Shown: piece by piece, positions 50,977-59,380 of the stretch | Position numbering within the stretch: position 1 is the first letter of the stretch | Layout of the letters: every line of letters starts with the position of its first letter | Assembly: GCA_964440115.1 (NCBI GenBank) | Contig: CAYTPV010000005.1 | Span: 313,647 to 377,646 of the forward strand | DNA from: JAEWWD01 sp964440115 | GTDB taxonomy: Bacteria > Bacillota > Clostridia > Christensenellales > CAG-138 | Reading direction: 5' to 3' | DNA: 64,000 bases | The notes under the pieces: generated by a model | What the model was told of the DNA's origin: nothing | The model's input: only the letters and a program-made list of their open reading frames with translations | Databases searched by the model: none | Program-made: the position numbers and the translations under genes

Positions 50977-51048
50977 CCGCTGATTGCGCATGCGCGCGCA
51001 ATCAGCGGGTTTTCTGAAGGTTAGAATGCCGCTCATGGCGGCATTCTA
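50977..51048 (+). terminator. Two hairpins after ygfK
   Basis: CCGCTGATTGCGC-atgcgc-GCGCAATCAGCGG (50977-51008) followed by GTTTTC, and TAGAATGCCGC-tcat-GGCGGCATTCTA (51022-51048). The first starts one base after the stop and probably ends the ygfK transcript in part. A family B element follows at once. Confidence 0.6.
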
Positions 51049-51053
51049 CAATA

Positions 51054-51193
51054 TCAAAAAAAGTGGAAGTATCCACTTTTTTTGAGTTCACCGCTTAAGT
51101 TGTCGCTCGGTTTCCTGTTTGCACAGGAAAGCTGTCGCGTCAACTTACGCTCTAAGGTGTCATTTTGCACCGCGCATGTCGCTGCAAAATGAC
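51054..51193 (+). repeat. Family B three-hairpin 3' element, copy 4 (downstream of ygfK)
   Basis: In mRNA sense: hairpin III TCAAAAAAAGTGGA-agta-TCCACTTTTTTTGA (51054-51085), GTTCACC, hairpin II TAAGTTG...CAACTTA with inner loop GCTCGG...GCTGTCGCGT and inner stem TTTCCTG/CAGGAAA, AAGGT, hairpin I GTCATTTTGCACC-[GCGCATGTC]-GCTGCAAAATGAC (51159-51193). The bracketed loop is the exact reverse complement of GACATGCGC. The inner loop matches copy 1. Confidence 0.8.
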
Positions 51194-51271
51194 GTATTGA
51201 AAGCTTATAGACAGGTTGGAGTCCCGTTTATTCTTTTTCCGCTAGTAATCGCTGATATTGATTGAAGAGTG

Positions 51272-51297
51272 GAGGCCGCCGGAAATCCGGCGGCCTC
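51272..51297. terminator. Hairpin terminator downstream of the lipoprotein gene
   Basis: GAGGCCGCCGG-aaat-CCGGCGGCCTC. Flanking T runs are weak on both strands. Confidence 0.6.
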
Positions 51298-51330
51298 TTG
51301 GTTTGATATTAACTATACAATAATTTGTGC

Positions 51331-52311
51331 TTACCCGATCGGCCACAACGGCTGACCCGCGATGATATTCTCCACATCCTTGTATCCTTCGGGATACGCA
51401 AAATTGTATCTAGCGGGGAGCGCAAATACATACTGCGCGTTTGCACCGAGCACCGTCGGCGGTATAGGTGCCGCGCTGACGGAGAATTCTTCCGCCGCCA
51501 CCTGTGCCCACTGGTCTTTAGTAAACACCAGTATGGGTATATCCTGATACGGTTTTGCCTCTGTCCATTTTGGGCTGCGCAGCGTCAGCTTGGGTCCCGC
51601 CTGTGCGGGGCCACCGTTGACAGGCCCGCCAGTCCACTGCTCAGTGAGCACAGTGTATCCTTCCCAGTCTGCGGGGAGGTAAAACATAAAGCCGAATTCG
51701 TCATTCTTGTAGACGACGGGATTTTTTTGCGCGTATTCGCCCAGCGTGACTTCACTGATCAAATATGATCCGTCCGCCTGTTTGCTGACCTGCAGTATGA
51801 CGCCGCGGCGCGCGGCTGCTTCGGCGGATGCACTTGTGAGTTCCACGATCTGCCCGGTTACCGTATACGCGGTATCCGATTCCTTGTGCACGTCATAGAT
51901 ATCGATGCGGTCTGGCCAGGGGCTCGAAACCGTGCGTCCCGGCGCTTGTGAAGGATTTCCCTGCCATTCTTTTAGAAGCTCCGGCGTTACATAGGCGGTG
52001 TAGGCCTTTTCCATTGCGGACGATACGCCCGCGGTATCCAGCAGAGAGACGTCTTTGAGAACTTTGCCAAATCCCTGCACCATCGCGGTTACCGCCGCCG
52101 TGTCGTCGGCGGGGGAGGGAGCCAAAGTGGGCGCGGCAGTCTCCTGCGGCGCGGAAGAGGCTTCCGGCGCGAGGGAAGGGGATGCCGTTAAAACCGGCGT
52201 CAGAACAGGGGTAGGTGTGGCTGCAGGCGATTGCGCCGCACAGCCGGATAGCATAAACAAGGCGCAAAGCATCAGCGCCGCCGTTTGTACGGATAAGGAA
52301 TGTTTTCGCAT
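51331..52311 (-). CDS. Putative lipoprotein, function unknown
   Basis: 326 residues. Signal peptide with lipobox ALFMLSGCAAQ (Cys near 24), then a Pro/Thr/Ser/Ala-rich linker to about residue 70. The mature part has two beta-rich sections, TYAYVTPELL...VTGQIVEL-type and DEFGFMFYLPADWEGYTVL-type. The second recalls PsbP/MOG1-like or DUF-type fold lipoproteins of Firmicutes. No firm family. Own promoter region to the right is not obvious. Confidence 0.75.
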   Translation of the reverse strand: MRKHSLSVQTAALMLCALFMLSGCAAQSPAATPTPVLTPVLTASPSLAPEASSAPQETAAPTLAPSPADDTAAVTAMVQGFGKVLKDVSLLDTAGVSSAMEKAYTAYVTPELLKEWQGNPSQAPGRTVSSPWPDRIDIYDVHKESDTAYTVTGQIVELTSASAEAAARRGVILQVSKQADGSYLISEVTLGEYAQKNPVVYKNDEFGFMFYLPADWEGYTVLTEQWTGGPVNGGPAQAGPKLTLRSPKWTEAKPYQDIPILVFTKDQWAQVAAEEFSVSAAPIPPTVLGANAQYVFALPARYNFAYPEGYKDVENIIAGQPLWPIG

Positions 52312-52510
52312 ATCAGTTAGCCTTCTTCATAGAGAATTACGTTACAGCAAGGCTACATCCGCGTCCATCCGGTGTCAAGCGAACGAACCGCCGCATATAC
52401 CCCCGCGTTCCGATACATATGCGGATTATCCGGATTTCTTGCCTGTATAGGCCGTTTGTAAACTTTCTATGTTTGGAGCCTTAGCAGTCAGAACGTTAGG
52501 CTTCAAATCT

Positions 52511-52639
52511 GTCAAAACTGACGACATGCGCGTCAGTTTTGACACCTTGCGCGAATACCGGCCGCGCCGCAGGCGCAGGTATTCGCGAGAAAACCCGCCG
52601 CAGCGGTCTCGCCCAAATGGATAAAATCCATTTGGGCGA
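52511..52639 (-). repeat. Family B three-hairpin 3' element, copy 5 (downstream of Myb-like gene)
   Basis: Plus-strand view: hairpin I GTCAAAACTGAC-[GACATGCGC]-GTCAGTTTTGAC (52511-52543), ACCTTGC, hairpin II GCGAATACC...GGTATTCGC with inner GCGCC-gca-GGCGC, GAGAAAACCCGCCGCAGCGGT, hairpin III CGCCCAAATGGAT-aaa-ATCCATTTGGGCG (52610-52638). Subtype as copy 2. The 52312-52510 stretch to its left shows nothing recognisable. Confidence 0.85.
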
Positions 52640-52644
52640 CAAAC

Positions 52645-52682
52645 GCAGAAAGGCCGCCCAAACTGAATGGCGGCCTTTCTGC
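52645..52682 (-). terminator. Hairpin downstream of Myb-like gene
   Basis: GCAGAAAGGCCGCC...GGCGGCCTTTCTGC, a 14-bp perfect stem between the stop codon at 52756 and the family B copy. Confidence 0.6.
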
Positions 52683-52755
52683 ACCTTACGAACCTGCTTG
52701 CCTTATCCCTTATGTCCGCCCCCGGCGGAAACCTGTAATTCGTTTAGCCCCGGCG

Positions 52756-53691
52756 TTACGCCATGGGGGATACTTCGTACATCCACTTCTCGCAGTCCTC
52801 AACATTGCGGGACAGCTCGCGTATGTAATTGCTCAGGCTGCTCACCTTTGTGACGGACGTCATGCCCAGAAATTCGCGGTTGATGTCCATGAGCTGTCTG
52901 AAATACCCGAGCAACGTGGTAAACCGTTCGCGCTGGGCTGAGAGTTCCTGTTTCTGGTTGTTCAGCTGCGCTTTGAGATCCTGATTCTCTTCCATGAGCA
53001 ATGTGACGTCTTCGCCGCCGCTCATGGCCTGCAGGCGCTGCTGCGCCGCGACGCCCTTTGCTGCGGATATGGCCAGCGCACCCAGACTTTCAAAGAATGC
53101 GGATACGTCCAGCCCTTCTACGCGGTCAAGCTGGTTGACTACGCCGCCAACAACGTCCAGCAGACTGCCGCTTTGCTTGCGCGGGCGGCCGGCACGGCGT
53201 GAGGGGAGCGATTTCTCATACGGATCGTATGCGGGAATTCCCTGATCGCGCATTTCCTGCACAACGCGGCGTACCAATGCCGGATTGCTCTTTAACAGCG
53301 AGCGGTATTTGTTCTGGTAGCGCAGCATGGCGCGGTTGTCGCCGTTGCCCATATCCAGCGTACAGGCTCTTACGGAAATACCGCGGGCCTGTGCGCCGAG
53401 CACGGTGCTGAGCAGTGATTTGATCTCGTCGTCGTTGAATGGCACAAACGCCGGATTGTGCGGAATTTGCGCGTTGGCGTCGCCGCCCTGTTTTACTCTG
53501 GCATAGTAATAATTACGGATGCTGTTGGGCCTGCGTCCCGTATGCCCCGCTACCTCGTCGAATACGGCTTTGAGCGGCGCGCCCTGCGTACGGGCTTTAC
53601 GGACAGCCTCAAACAGCAGCGCATCCTCTTCGGCGCTCCATCCCAGACGGGCGGAGGGTTGCTGTGTGTATAGCTGGTTCTGAACAGTCAT
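52756..53691 (-). CDS. Myb/SANT-like DNA-binding protein with C-terminal coiled coil
   Basis: 311 residues. Residues ~12-65 are a Myb/SANT-like helix-turn-helix (LGWSAEEDALLFEAVRKA...GRRPNSIRNYYYARVK). The basic patch SRRAGRPRKQSG near 165-176 looks like an AT-hook. Residues ~235-280 are coiled coil (LMEENQDLKAQLNNQKQELS). It recalls RsfA/YlbO-type sporulation regulators, but that is a guess. ATG 53691 has GGGGAGA seven bases upstream; an ATG at 53712 also exists. Confidence 0.72.
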   Translation of the reverse strand: MTVQNQLYTQQPSARLGWSAEEDALLFEAVRKARTQGAPLKAVFDEVAGHTGRRPNSIRNYYYARVKQGGDANAQIPHNPAFVPFNDDEIKSLLSTVLGAQARGISVRACTLDMGNGDNRAMLRYQNKYRSLLKSNPALVRRVVQEMRDQGIPAYDPYEKSLPSRRAGRPRKQSGSLLDVVGGVVNQLDRVEGLDVSAFFESLGALAISAAKGVAAQQRLQAMSGGEDVTLLMEENQDLKAQLNNQKQELSAQRERFTTLLGYFRQLMDINREFLGMTSVTKVSSLSNYIRELSRNVEDCEKWMYEVSPMA

Positions 53692-53977
53692 GATTGATCT
53701 CTCCCCTGTCATACTTTGGATGCTGTAAGTATTGCCATCAAAAACGGGGTTATACCTGTACGCTTATGCGCATTTTGATAGTATGCTCCGCAATTTCATT
53801 GAATTTTGGCTGTGACAGCTATCTTACGGCTCTTACACAACGATTTCATAGCTATTTTTATGCACGTTCTTGTAGGGAAATACAGTGATTGCGGGAAAAA
53901 GGTATATGCCGTACGGAGGATATCTGATGAGACGGCATGCATAAGTAAAATTCTATGAAAAATGGGCGGTTAACGCT
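53692..53977. other. Intergenic stretch without a recognised gene
   Basis: A/T-rich spacer between divergent genes. The only point of note is ATGCCGT...ACGGCAT around 53909-53937, enclosing CGGAGGATATCTG and a five-codon ORF, probably chance. Confidence 0.6.
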
Positions 53978-54006
53978 TGGACAATAATGCACTTGCGGGA
54001 TATACT
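53978..54006 (+). promoter_or_regulatory. Promoter of SDR gene
   Basis: TGGACA (53978-53983), 17 bp, TATACT (54001-54006). Confidence 0.55.
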
Positions 54007-54050
54007 GGTAAAAAAGCGCGGCGGTTTGCCTGCGCACGGGAGCGTGCAAA

Positions 54051-54824
54051 ATGGAGTTTATGGATCGGGTATGCGTTGTGACAGGCGGGGCGAACGGGAT
54101 AGGGCGCGCACTTACGCTTTCGCTGCTGCGCGAGGGCGCGTATGTCGCCTTTATGGATGTGGATGATCGCGCGGGCGAACAAATCGCTGCAAAAGACGCC
54201 GGCCGCATATTGTATTTTCATGGAGATGCGGCAGAGGAAACGGCGCTCGCTTCGTTCGCGAAAGCAGTGCTCGAAAGATTCGGCCATGTGGATTGCGTTG
54301 TCAACAACGCCTGCGTTACAAAGCGCGGACTTCTTTCGGATTGCTCTTTTTCCGCGTTTGATTATGTGCTGCGGCTGGGCGTCGTTTCCGCCTATGAGCT
54401 GACGCGCCTGTTCAAGGACCATTTTGCGCCGGGCGCGGCGATCGTCAATATCGCGTCGAGCCGCGCGTTCATGTCGCAGGCGGATACCGAAAGCTATTCC
54501 GCCGCAAAGGGCGGCATACTTTCTCTTACGCACGCCATGGCCGTGAGTCTTTCTAATAAAGTGCGGGTCAACGCCGTTTGCCCGGGGTGGATAGAAACGG
54601 CGGCCTATCAGGGGGATGGAACGGGTGTTGCCGTACATTCCGATGCGGATAAACTGCAGCATCCCGCCGGGCGCGTGGGCGATCCGCAGGATATCGTCGG
54701 CGCTGTGCTGTTTTTATTAAGCGGCCGCGCCGGGTTTATTACCGGAACGAGTTTGACGGTGGACGGCGGCATGACGAAGAAAATGATTTATCATGGCGAC
54801 GAAGGCTGGATTCTGGACGTTTAA
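54051..54824 (+). CDS. Short-chain dehydrogenase/reductase (SDR), classical type
   Basis: 257 residues. Cofactor motif TGGANGIGRAL (TGxxxGxG), NNACV, catalytic serine in NIASSRAF, YSAAK with catalytic Tyr and Lys, and a C-terminal GFITGTSLTVDGGMT. The acidic DVDD after the second strand suggests NAD(H) preference. Substrate not predictable. Start RBS is weak (GGGAGCG). Confidence 0.88.
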   Translation: MEFMDRVCVVTGGANGIGRALTLSLLREGAYVAFMDVDDRAGEQIAAKDAGRILYFHGDAAEETALASFAKAVLERFGHVDCVVNNACVTKRGLLSDCSFSAFDYVLRLGVVSAYELTRLFKDHFAPGAAIVNIASSRAFMSQADTESYSAAKGGILSLTHAMAVSLSNKVRVNAVCPGWIETAAYQGDGTGVAVHSDADKLQHPAGRVGDPQDIVGAVLFLLSGRAGFITGTSLTVDGGMTKKMIYHGDEGWILDV

Positions 54825-54865
54825 ACAGAACAGGCTGTACGATCAAATGTGAGAGGAGACAGGAC

Positions 54866-55129
54866 ATGTCAGCGTTTACCGGTGTTCCCAATATAGGCAA
54901 AATCATGGTGCAGCAGCTCAGCGATGTCGGTGTGCATTCGCCTGAGGAACTGGCGGCAGCGGGCAGCCGCGAAACATGGCTCCGCATACTGGCTATGGAC
55001 CCTTCCGCCTGCTATATGCGGTTGTGCGGGTTGGAAGGCGCCATACGCGGCGTGCGCTGGCACGATCTGCCGGACGATGTGAAAGCGGATCTGAAAGCTT
55101 TTTACCGCAAGTATAAGCCGGGGAAATAA
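54866..55129 (+). CDS. TfoX C-terminal domain protein
   Basis: 87 residues starting MSAFTGVPNIGKIMVQQLSDVGVHSPEELAAAG, the helix-hairpin-helix-like TfoX_C fold found alone in many bacteria. In gammaproteobacteria full-length TfoX/Sxy activates competence genes, but the role of stand-alone TfoX_C proteins is unknown. RBS GAGAGGAGACAGGAC. Confidence 0.85.
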   Translation: MSAFTGVPNIGKIMVQQLSDVGVHSPEELAAAGSRETWLRILAMDPSACYMRLCGLEGAIRGVRWHDLPDDVKADLKAFYRKYKPGK

Positions 55130-55134
55130 AAGAA

Positions 55135-55169
55135 GGTCTGTCTCGCAGAGTTAACTTGTGAGACAGACC
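55135..55169. terminator. Hairpin terminator between TfoX_C gene and UTRA remnant
   Basis: GGTCTGTCTCGCA...TGTGAGACAGACC; it covers the last codons of the minus-strand remnant and has T-rich flanks on both sides (TCTTCC; TTCTTTTATTT on minus). Confidence 0.75.
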
Positions 55170-55483
55170 TCTTCCTTCGTTTCCAGCTGATCACAGCATT
55201 GTGCGGGAATATAGGAGATATGGTAGCTCAAAGGTTCTTCCTGTATGTACCGAAGGCGCTCCACCACATACACTTCCTCGTTGGTAGAGAGGTCGAGCGC
55301 TTTTGCCACGCGTTCGGAAACGGTGGTTTTCTTGACTTCCACCAGCTTTGTGACAGTCTGGTAACCCATGCATTCGAACTGTTCGCGGATGCCTTTGTAG
55401 GAAAGAGAATCCGTTGTAATCTTGAGTTCGGCTACATATGTCCCTTTGCCGGGAAAATCCGCAAGCAATGCATCGAGCGCATG
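55151..55483 (-). pseudogene. GntR/HutC-family regulator remnant (UTRA domain fragment)
   Basis: Only the end of the winged-helix domain (ALDALLADFPGKGTYVAELK) and most of a UTRA ligand domain remain (FECMGYQTVTKLVEVKKTT, ALDLSTNEEVYVVERLRYI, EPLSYHISYIP). In-frame stops lie directly upstream of the codons for HALDALL, so the DNA-binding N-terminus is lost. The C-terminus stops early at the terminator, about 40 residues short of a full UTRA. Read as decayed. A 105-residue UTRA-only product from an internal start (55468) cannot be excluded. Confidence 0.75.
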
Positions 55484-55792
55484 TCACTTTCGTTGTTCTG
55501 CTGCAGTTTTTCACGAAGTTTGTTTAGCTGGATGTTTGCTCCATAAAAGTTCTTGATGGAACAGCCTGCGCGGCCGTCGCCTGCACAGGCGCACACACAG
55601 GAATGATGGTATGGGGCAATGGAATGCGTGCCGCTGCCGATTAACACTGTCTATATACGATTGCACTTGCATTGCAATTTGAACACGATCGGTTACGGCG
55701 ACAACATACTTCGACTGGTCCGCTCATATGTTGCACTGACGAAACATTCTTTCCCGGATGCAAGTACCCGCGTAGGCATGAGGTGACGAATC
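55484..55792. other. Spacer with decayed coding sequence
   Basis: Contains no intact gene. On the minus strand a short frame with IQLNKLREKLQQN ends near 55490 and may be debris from the lost GntR N-terminus or another gene. Confidence 0.4.
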
Positions 55793-56224
55793 ATGAGCAA
55801 TTTTCATACGCTGGATGGCTACGACCGCATGCGAAAGCAAGAGCTTACGCGCACTATGGAGGATTATCTGGAAATGATCTGCCGCCTCTCACAGGAAGAT
55901 GCTGTCGTACGCGTGCAGGTTGTAGCGGAAAAGCTCAATGTGAAGCCCTCTTCTGTTACAAAAATGATGCAGCAGCTGTGCGCGGGCGGGTTTATCGAAT
56001 ATCGTCCGTATGCGTTTCTGAAACTGACGCAAAAGGGGCGGGTGGAAGGCGCGTATCTGCTTTACCGGCACGATGTGCTGCACGAATTTCTTTGTCTGCT
56101 CAACGGCACAACGGATGAACTGGAGCAGGTGGAACTGATCGAACATTTTCTGAACAGGCAGACGGTGGAGAACATAGAAAAGCTGGTGCAAAGGCTGAAA
56201 TCCCAGACTGCCCAGCGCGAATAA
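55793..56224 (+). CDS. DtxR-family metal-dependent regulator, MntR-like
   Basis: 143 residues. DNA-binding half: MEDYLEMICRLSQE and VAEKLNVKPSSVTKMMQQL. All six MntR metal-ligand positions appear kept: Asp and Glu in MEDYLE, His in YRHDVL, and Glu, Glu, His in ELIEHFL. So it should sense Mn(II) or a similar metal. It has an extra N-terminal ~20 residues. No metal transporter is adjacent, so targets lie elsewhere. Own terminator follows. Confidence 0.85.
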   Translation: MSNFHTLDGYDRMRKQELTRTMEDYLEMICRLSQEDAVVRVQVVAEKLNVKPSSVTKMMQQLCAGGFIEYRPYAFLKLTQKGRVEGAYLLYRHDVLHEFLCLLNGTTDELEQVELIEHFLNRQTVENIEKLVQRLKSQTAQRE

Positions 56225-56241
56225 GTGAACCCAATTCAAGT

Positions 56242-56281
56242 AAAAAAGAGCTGCTTCGGATGAATGAAGACAGCTCTTTTA
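56242..56281. terminator. Bidirectional terminator between MntR-like and LCP genes
   Basis: AAAAGAGCTG...CAGCTCTTTT with A and T runs on the two sides. Confidence 0.88.
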
Positions 56282-56295
56282 TGCTTATGGTTGTG

Positions 56296-57654
56296 TTATC
56301 CTGCCGGTGTTTCCGAGAGTTCGGGGATTACAAACGAGGGTTCTAACGTAACTTCGGCGTTTGGGTCGGGCGAGCCTGACGGCGCCGGAGTCAGCGGCAG
56401 CGTCGGCCCCGGCGTGCGCGGCGGCAGGGATTTCCCGCCGGATAACAGCTTCGCTTCCTCGGGTTCGGTCGCGTCCACGTAAATAAATTGATGCACCTGC
56501 CAGGCCGATGACGGCATATCGAACAGCAGCACGGAACTGCCGTTTACCCGCCCCGATTTATACAGGCCTTCCGCAGGTACAGTCGCGTGCAACAACCCTT
56601 TTGTATTGATCGTCAGGGCGGAAATTGCGATGTCGATGATCTGGGCGTTGGACAAATCCGTTTCCACCATGGGCATGAGATCGTAGAGCAGCGCATATTG
56701 CTTTGCAACGTCTTTAGAGCGGAATTTGGCGAATATGGCGTTCAACACCTTGAACTGACGGTTGGTGCGCGTGAAGTCACTGTCAAGATGGCGTATACGC
56801 GCGTATCCGAGCGCCTGTTTGCCGTGCAGAAGCACATTGCCGGGTTCGGCGAATATAAACCCGTCCCACAGGTAATCTGCGCCGCGCTGCTTGTTGAGGC
56901 CCGCAATATTGTCGTTTGCGGAACTGATCTCCGCCGCTGTCATGCGCACCGTTACACCGCCGAGCTTATCCACGATCTTTTCGAACATGGAGAAGTCCAC
57001 CAGCACGTACTTATCGATCTGTACCTGCAGCGTGTTGCGGATCGTCTGCTTGAGCAGCGAAATGCCGCCCCTTGAAAGCGAGGAATTCAGACGTCCGGAG
57101 CCGTTGGCCGGTATGGGAACATACAGGTCGCGCAGTATGGAGGTAAGCTTGAGCCGATTATGCACCTTGTCGATGGTGGCGATCATCATGACGTCCGCGT
57201 TGGAATTGCCGCGTCTGCCGCGCCTGTCCACGCCGACGAGCAGTATGTTGATGTAGTTCTTTGTATCCGCGTTCTGCGTCTTAATGGTATCCTGCTGCTC
57301 TTGGGTCAGCAAGGTCTGTGTATACATATCCGAAAGCGGCAGCGGCGTGGGAACAGGCGTAGGCGTCGGAACAGGGGTGGGGGAAGGCGTTGTTCCCGGC
57401 GCGGCAGTCACGATGGGCGTCGGCACTGCGGTGGGGGAAGGCGTCGCCTCTGAGAACGCGGGGGTTTCAGGCCGCGACAGGCGCGATAGCAATATGCCGC
57501 CCAGCGTAACGGCGGCGATGATCAATACGCCCGCCGCAATGGCTATGCCGACCAAAACCTTTTTCAGAGTGGAGCTGCGTTTGACCGGCTTAGGGCCGGA
57601 TAATTCGTCTGTATTTACAGGCTCTTCCGCCTGCGGGATCTGGTTGTCTTCCAT
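56296..57654 (-). CDS. LytR-CpsA-Psr (LCP) family wall glycopolymer ligase
   Basis: 452 residues. Cytoplasmic ~40, one TM helix ~43-65 (VLVGIAIAAGVLIIAAVTLGG), a long Pro/Thr linker ~75-115, then the LCP domain: INILLVGVDRRGR, RLKLTSILRDLYVPIP, NSSLSRGG, DKLGGVTVRM and ALGYARIRHLDSDFTRTNRQ. It transfers wall glycopolymers from lipid carriers to peptidoglycan. A second Pro/Ser/Thr tail closes the protein. ATG 57654 follows GGGAGGAAACAAACC. The 57655-57881 gap shows no gene. Confidence 0.92.
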   Translation of the reverse strand: MEDNQIPQAEEPVNTDELSGPKPVKRSSTLKKVLVGIAIAAGVLIIAAVTLGGILLSRLSRPETPAFSEATPSPTAVPTPIVTAAPGTTPSPTPVPTPTPVPTPLPLSDMYTQTLLTQEQQDTIKTQNADTKNYINILLVGVDRRGRRGNSNADVMMIATIDKVHNRLKLTSILRDLYVPIPANGSGRLNSSLSRGGISLLKQTIRNTLQVQIDKYVLVDFSMFEKIVDKLGGVTVRMTAAEISSANDNIAGLNKQRGADYLWDGFIFAEPGNVLLHGKQALGYARIRHLDSDFTRTNRQFKVLNAIFAKFRSKDVAKQYALLYDLMPMVETDLSNAQIIDIAISALTINTKGLLHATVPAEGLYKSGRVNGSSVLLFDMPSSAWQVHQFIYVDATEPEEAKLLSGGKSLPPRTPGPTLPLTPAPSGSPDPNAEVTLEPSFVIPELSETPAG

Positions 57655-57881
57655 GGTTTGTTTCCTCCCCGACGGGGGGCGCATTTCTCGACACGTTAAA
57701 AGCCCGCGCCGTATCTGTCCCTTGTCAGAGCCATGATAGCAAATCGCGGGCTAACCTGCAACGTTGTTTCGACACATTATTCTATTTATGTATCGATTTA
57801 TGTACTTCTGTATTCATTTACATATCGATTGGCGTATGGGTCTATGTGCTGTGAAAGCCGCAGAAGTTCAAGGACTTCCGC

Positions 57882-59351
57882 TTATGAAACAGGTGCGGTA
57901 GGCGCACCGGTCTGCGATATGCCGGTCATCTCGTGATAGAGTGCCAGATACCTCCGCGCGGAAAGTTCCCATCCGAAATCCATCGTCATGCCCCGCTGCA
58001 TCATGCGCGCCCATAGCTTGCGGTCATTGAAGCACTTGAGTGCGCGTTCGAGCGTAAAGAGCATTTCATGCGCGTTGTAGTTGGCAAAGGAAAAACCTGT
58101 GCCCTCATCCGTGTATTTGTTATAGGGCTGCACGGTATCCCGCAGCCCGCCTGTTTCGCGCACGAGCGGGACTGTGCCGTAGCGCAGCGCGATAAGCTGG
58201 GAAAGCCCGCAGGGCTCAAAGCGGGAAGGCATGAGGAAAATATCCGCGCCTGCGTACGCGCGGTGCGCGAGCGCTTCATTGTATTCAAAGCGTGCCGCGA
58301 CTTTGCCCTGATACCGCCATTGCGCCCAGGTGAACATTTCCTGATAGTGCGTTTCGCCCTGGCCGATCACAACGAGCTGTATGGGCAGGTGCAGCATTTC
58401 ATCGAACACGCGCTCCATCAGATCCAGACCTTTTTGTTCCGTCAGACGGGATACCATCACGACAAGGGCGGTATCCTCCTGCTCGGGCAGACCGCATTCG
58501 CGCTGCAGCGCCTCCTTGCATACCGCTTTATTGGCAATATTGTCTGCACTGTACGGCGCGGCGATACAGGGGTCCTGCGCCGGGTCCCACTGGTCGTTGT
58601 CTATGCCGTTGAGTATGCCGGAAAGGTGCTGCGCGCGCATGCGCAAGAGTCCGTCCAGCCGTTCCCCGTAATAGGGGGATTGTATTTCGCTTGCGTATGT
58701 AGGGCTGACGGTGCTGATACGGTCCGCGAACACGAGTCCGCCCTTCATAAAGCTAAGACCACCGAAGAATTCGAGGTATTCAGGTGTGAAATACCGCACG
58801 CCCAGCCCGAAGAGTTCATCCATCTGCTGCCACGAGAACACGCCCTGAAATTTCAGGTTGTGTATGGTAAACAGCGTGCGTATGGAGCTGTATTGCGGCA
58901 GATGCATATACTGCAGCTTTAACAGCGTGGGGATCATGCCCGTCTGCCAATCGTTGCAGTGCAGCACATCGGGGTAAAAGCCCATATACGGCAGACTTTC
59001 GAGCACCGCGCGGCAGAAGAAGCCAAACCGCTCGCCTTCCTCCGGGCCGCTGCCGTACACGGAATCCCGCGCGAAATAGAATTCGTTGTCCACGAAATAA
59101 TACACAACGCCGTCATGGTGAATGCTTTTTAGCCCGCAGTATTGCCTGCGCCAGCCCATCGTAACGGTAAAATCCGCTACATGCTCCATCTGCGCTTTCC
59201 ATTTCGGGTCAATATCGCGGTAATTGGGCAATATGACACGCGCGTCCACATTGGCGCGCGATAGGGCGGCGGGCAGTGTACCGGCTACATCGGCCAATCC
59301 TCCCGTTTTGACAAAGGGCAGTGCCTCCGACGCGGCGAACAACAGTTTCAT
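57882..59351 (-). CDS. glgA: Glycogen synthase (ADP-glucose, GT5)
   Basis: 489 residues. ADP-glucose loop FVKTGGLADVAGTLP at residues 13-27, middle DVLHCNDWQTGMIP, and GT-B C-terminal motif RFEPCGLSQLIALRYGTVPLVRETGGL. Extends alpha-1,4 glucan. Last gene of a four-gene operon glgB-glgC-glgD-glgA. ATG 59351 follows CAGGAGGAGCC. Confidence 0.96.
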   Translation of the reverse strand: MKLLFAASEALPFVKTGGLADVAGTLPAALSRANVDARVILPNYRDIDPKWKAQMEHVADFTVTMGWRRQYCGLKSIHHDGVVYYFVDNEFYFARDSVYGSGPEEGERFGFFCRAVLESLPYMGFYPDVLHCNDWQTGMIPTLLKLQYMHLPQYSSIRTLFTIHNLKFQGVFSWQQMDELFGLGVRYFTPEYLEFFGGLSFMKGGLVFADRISTVSPTYASEIQSPYYGERLDGLLRMRAQHLSGILNGIDNDQWDPAQDPCIAAPYSADNIANKAVCKEALQRECGLPEQEDTALVVMVSRLTEQKGLDLMERVFDEMLHLPIQLVVIGQGETHYQEMFTWAQWRYQGKVAARFEYNEALAHRAYAGADIFLMPSRFEPCGLSQLIALRYGTVPLVRETGGLRDTVQPYNKYTDEGTGFSFANYNAHEMLFTLERALKCFNDRKLWARMMQRGMTMDFGWELSARRYLALYHEMTGISQTGAPTAPVS

Positions 59352-59380
59352 GGCTCCTCCTGGCTGTAGGTAAATGTTCG

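Noticed and set aside
53909..53951. Five-codon leader peptide with strong ribosome site
   Set aside because: CGGAGGATATCTG-ATG opens only a five-codon frame with no attenuator and lies before the nearest promoter; probably chance.
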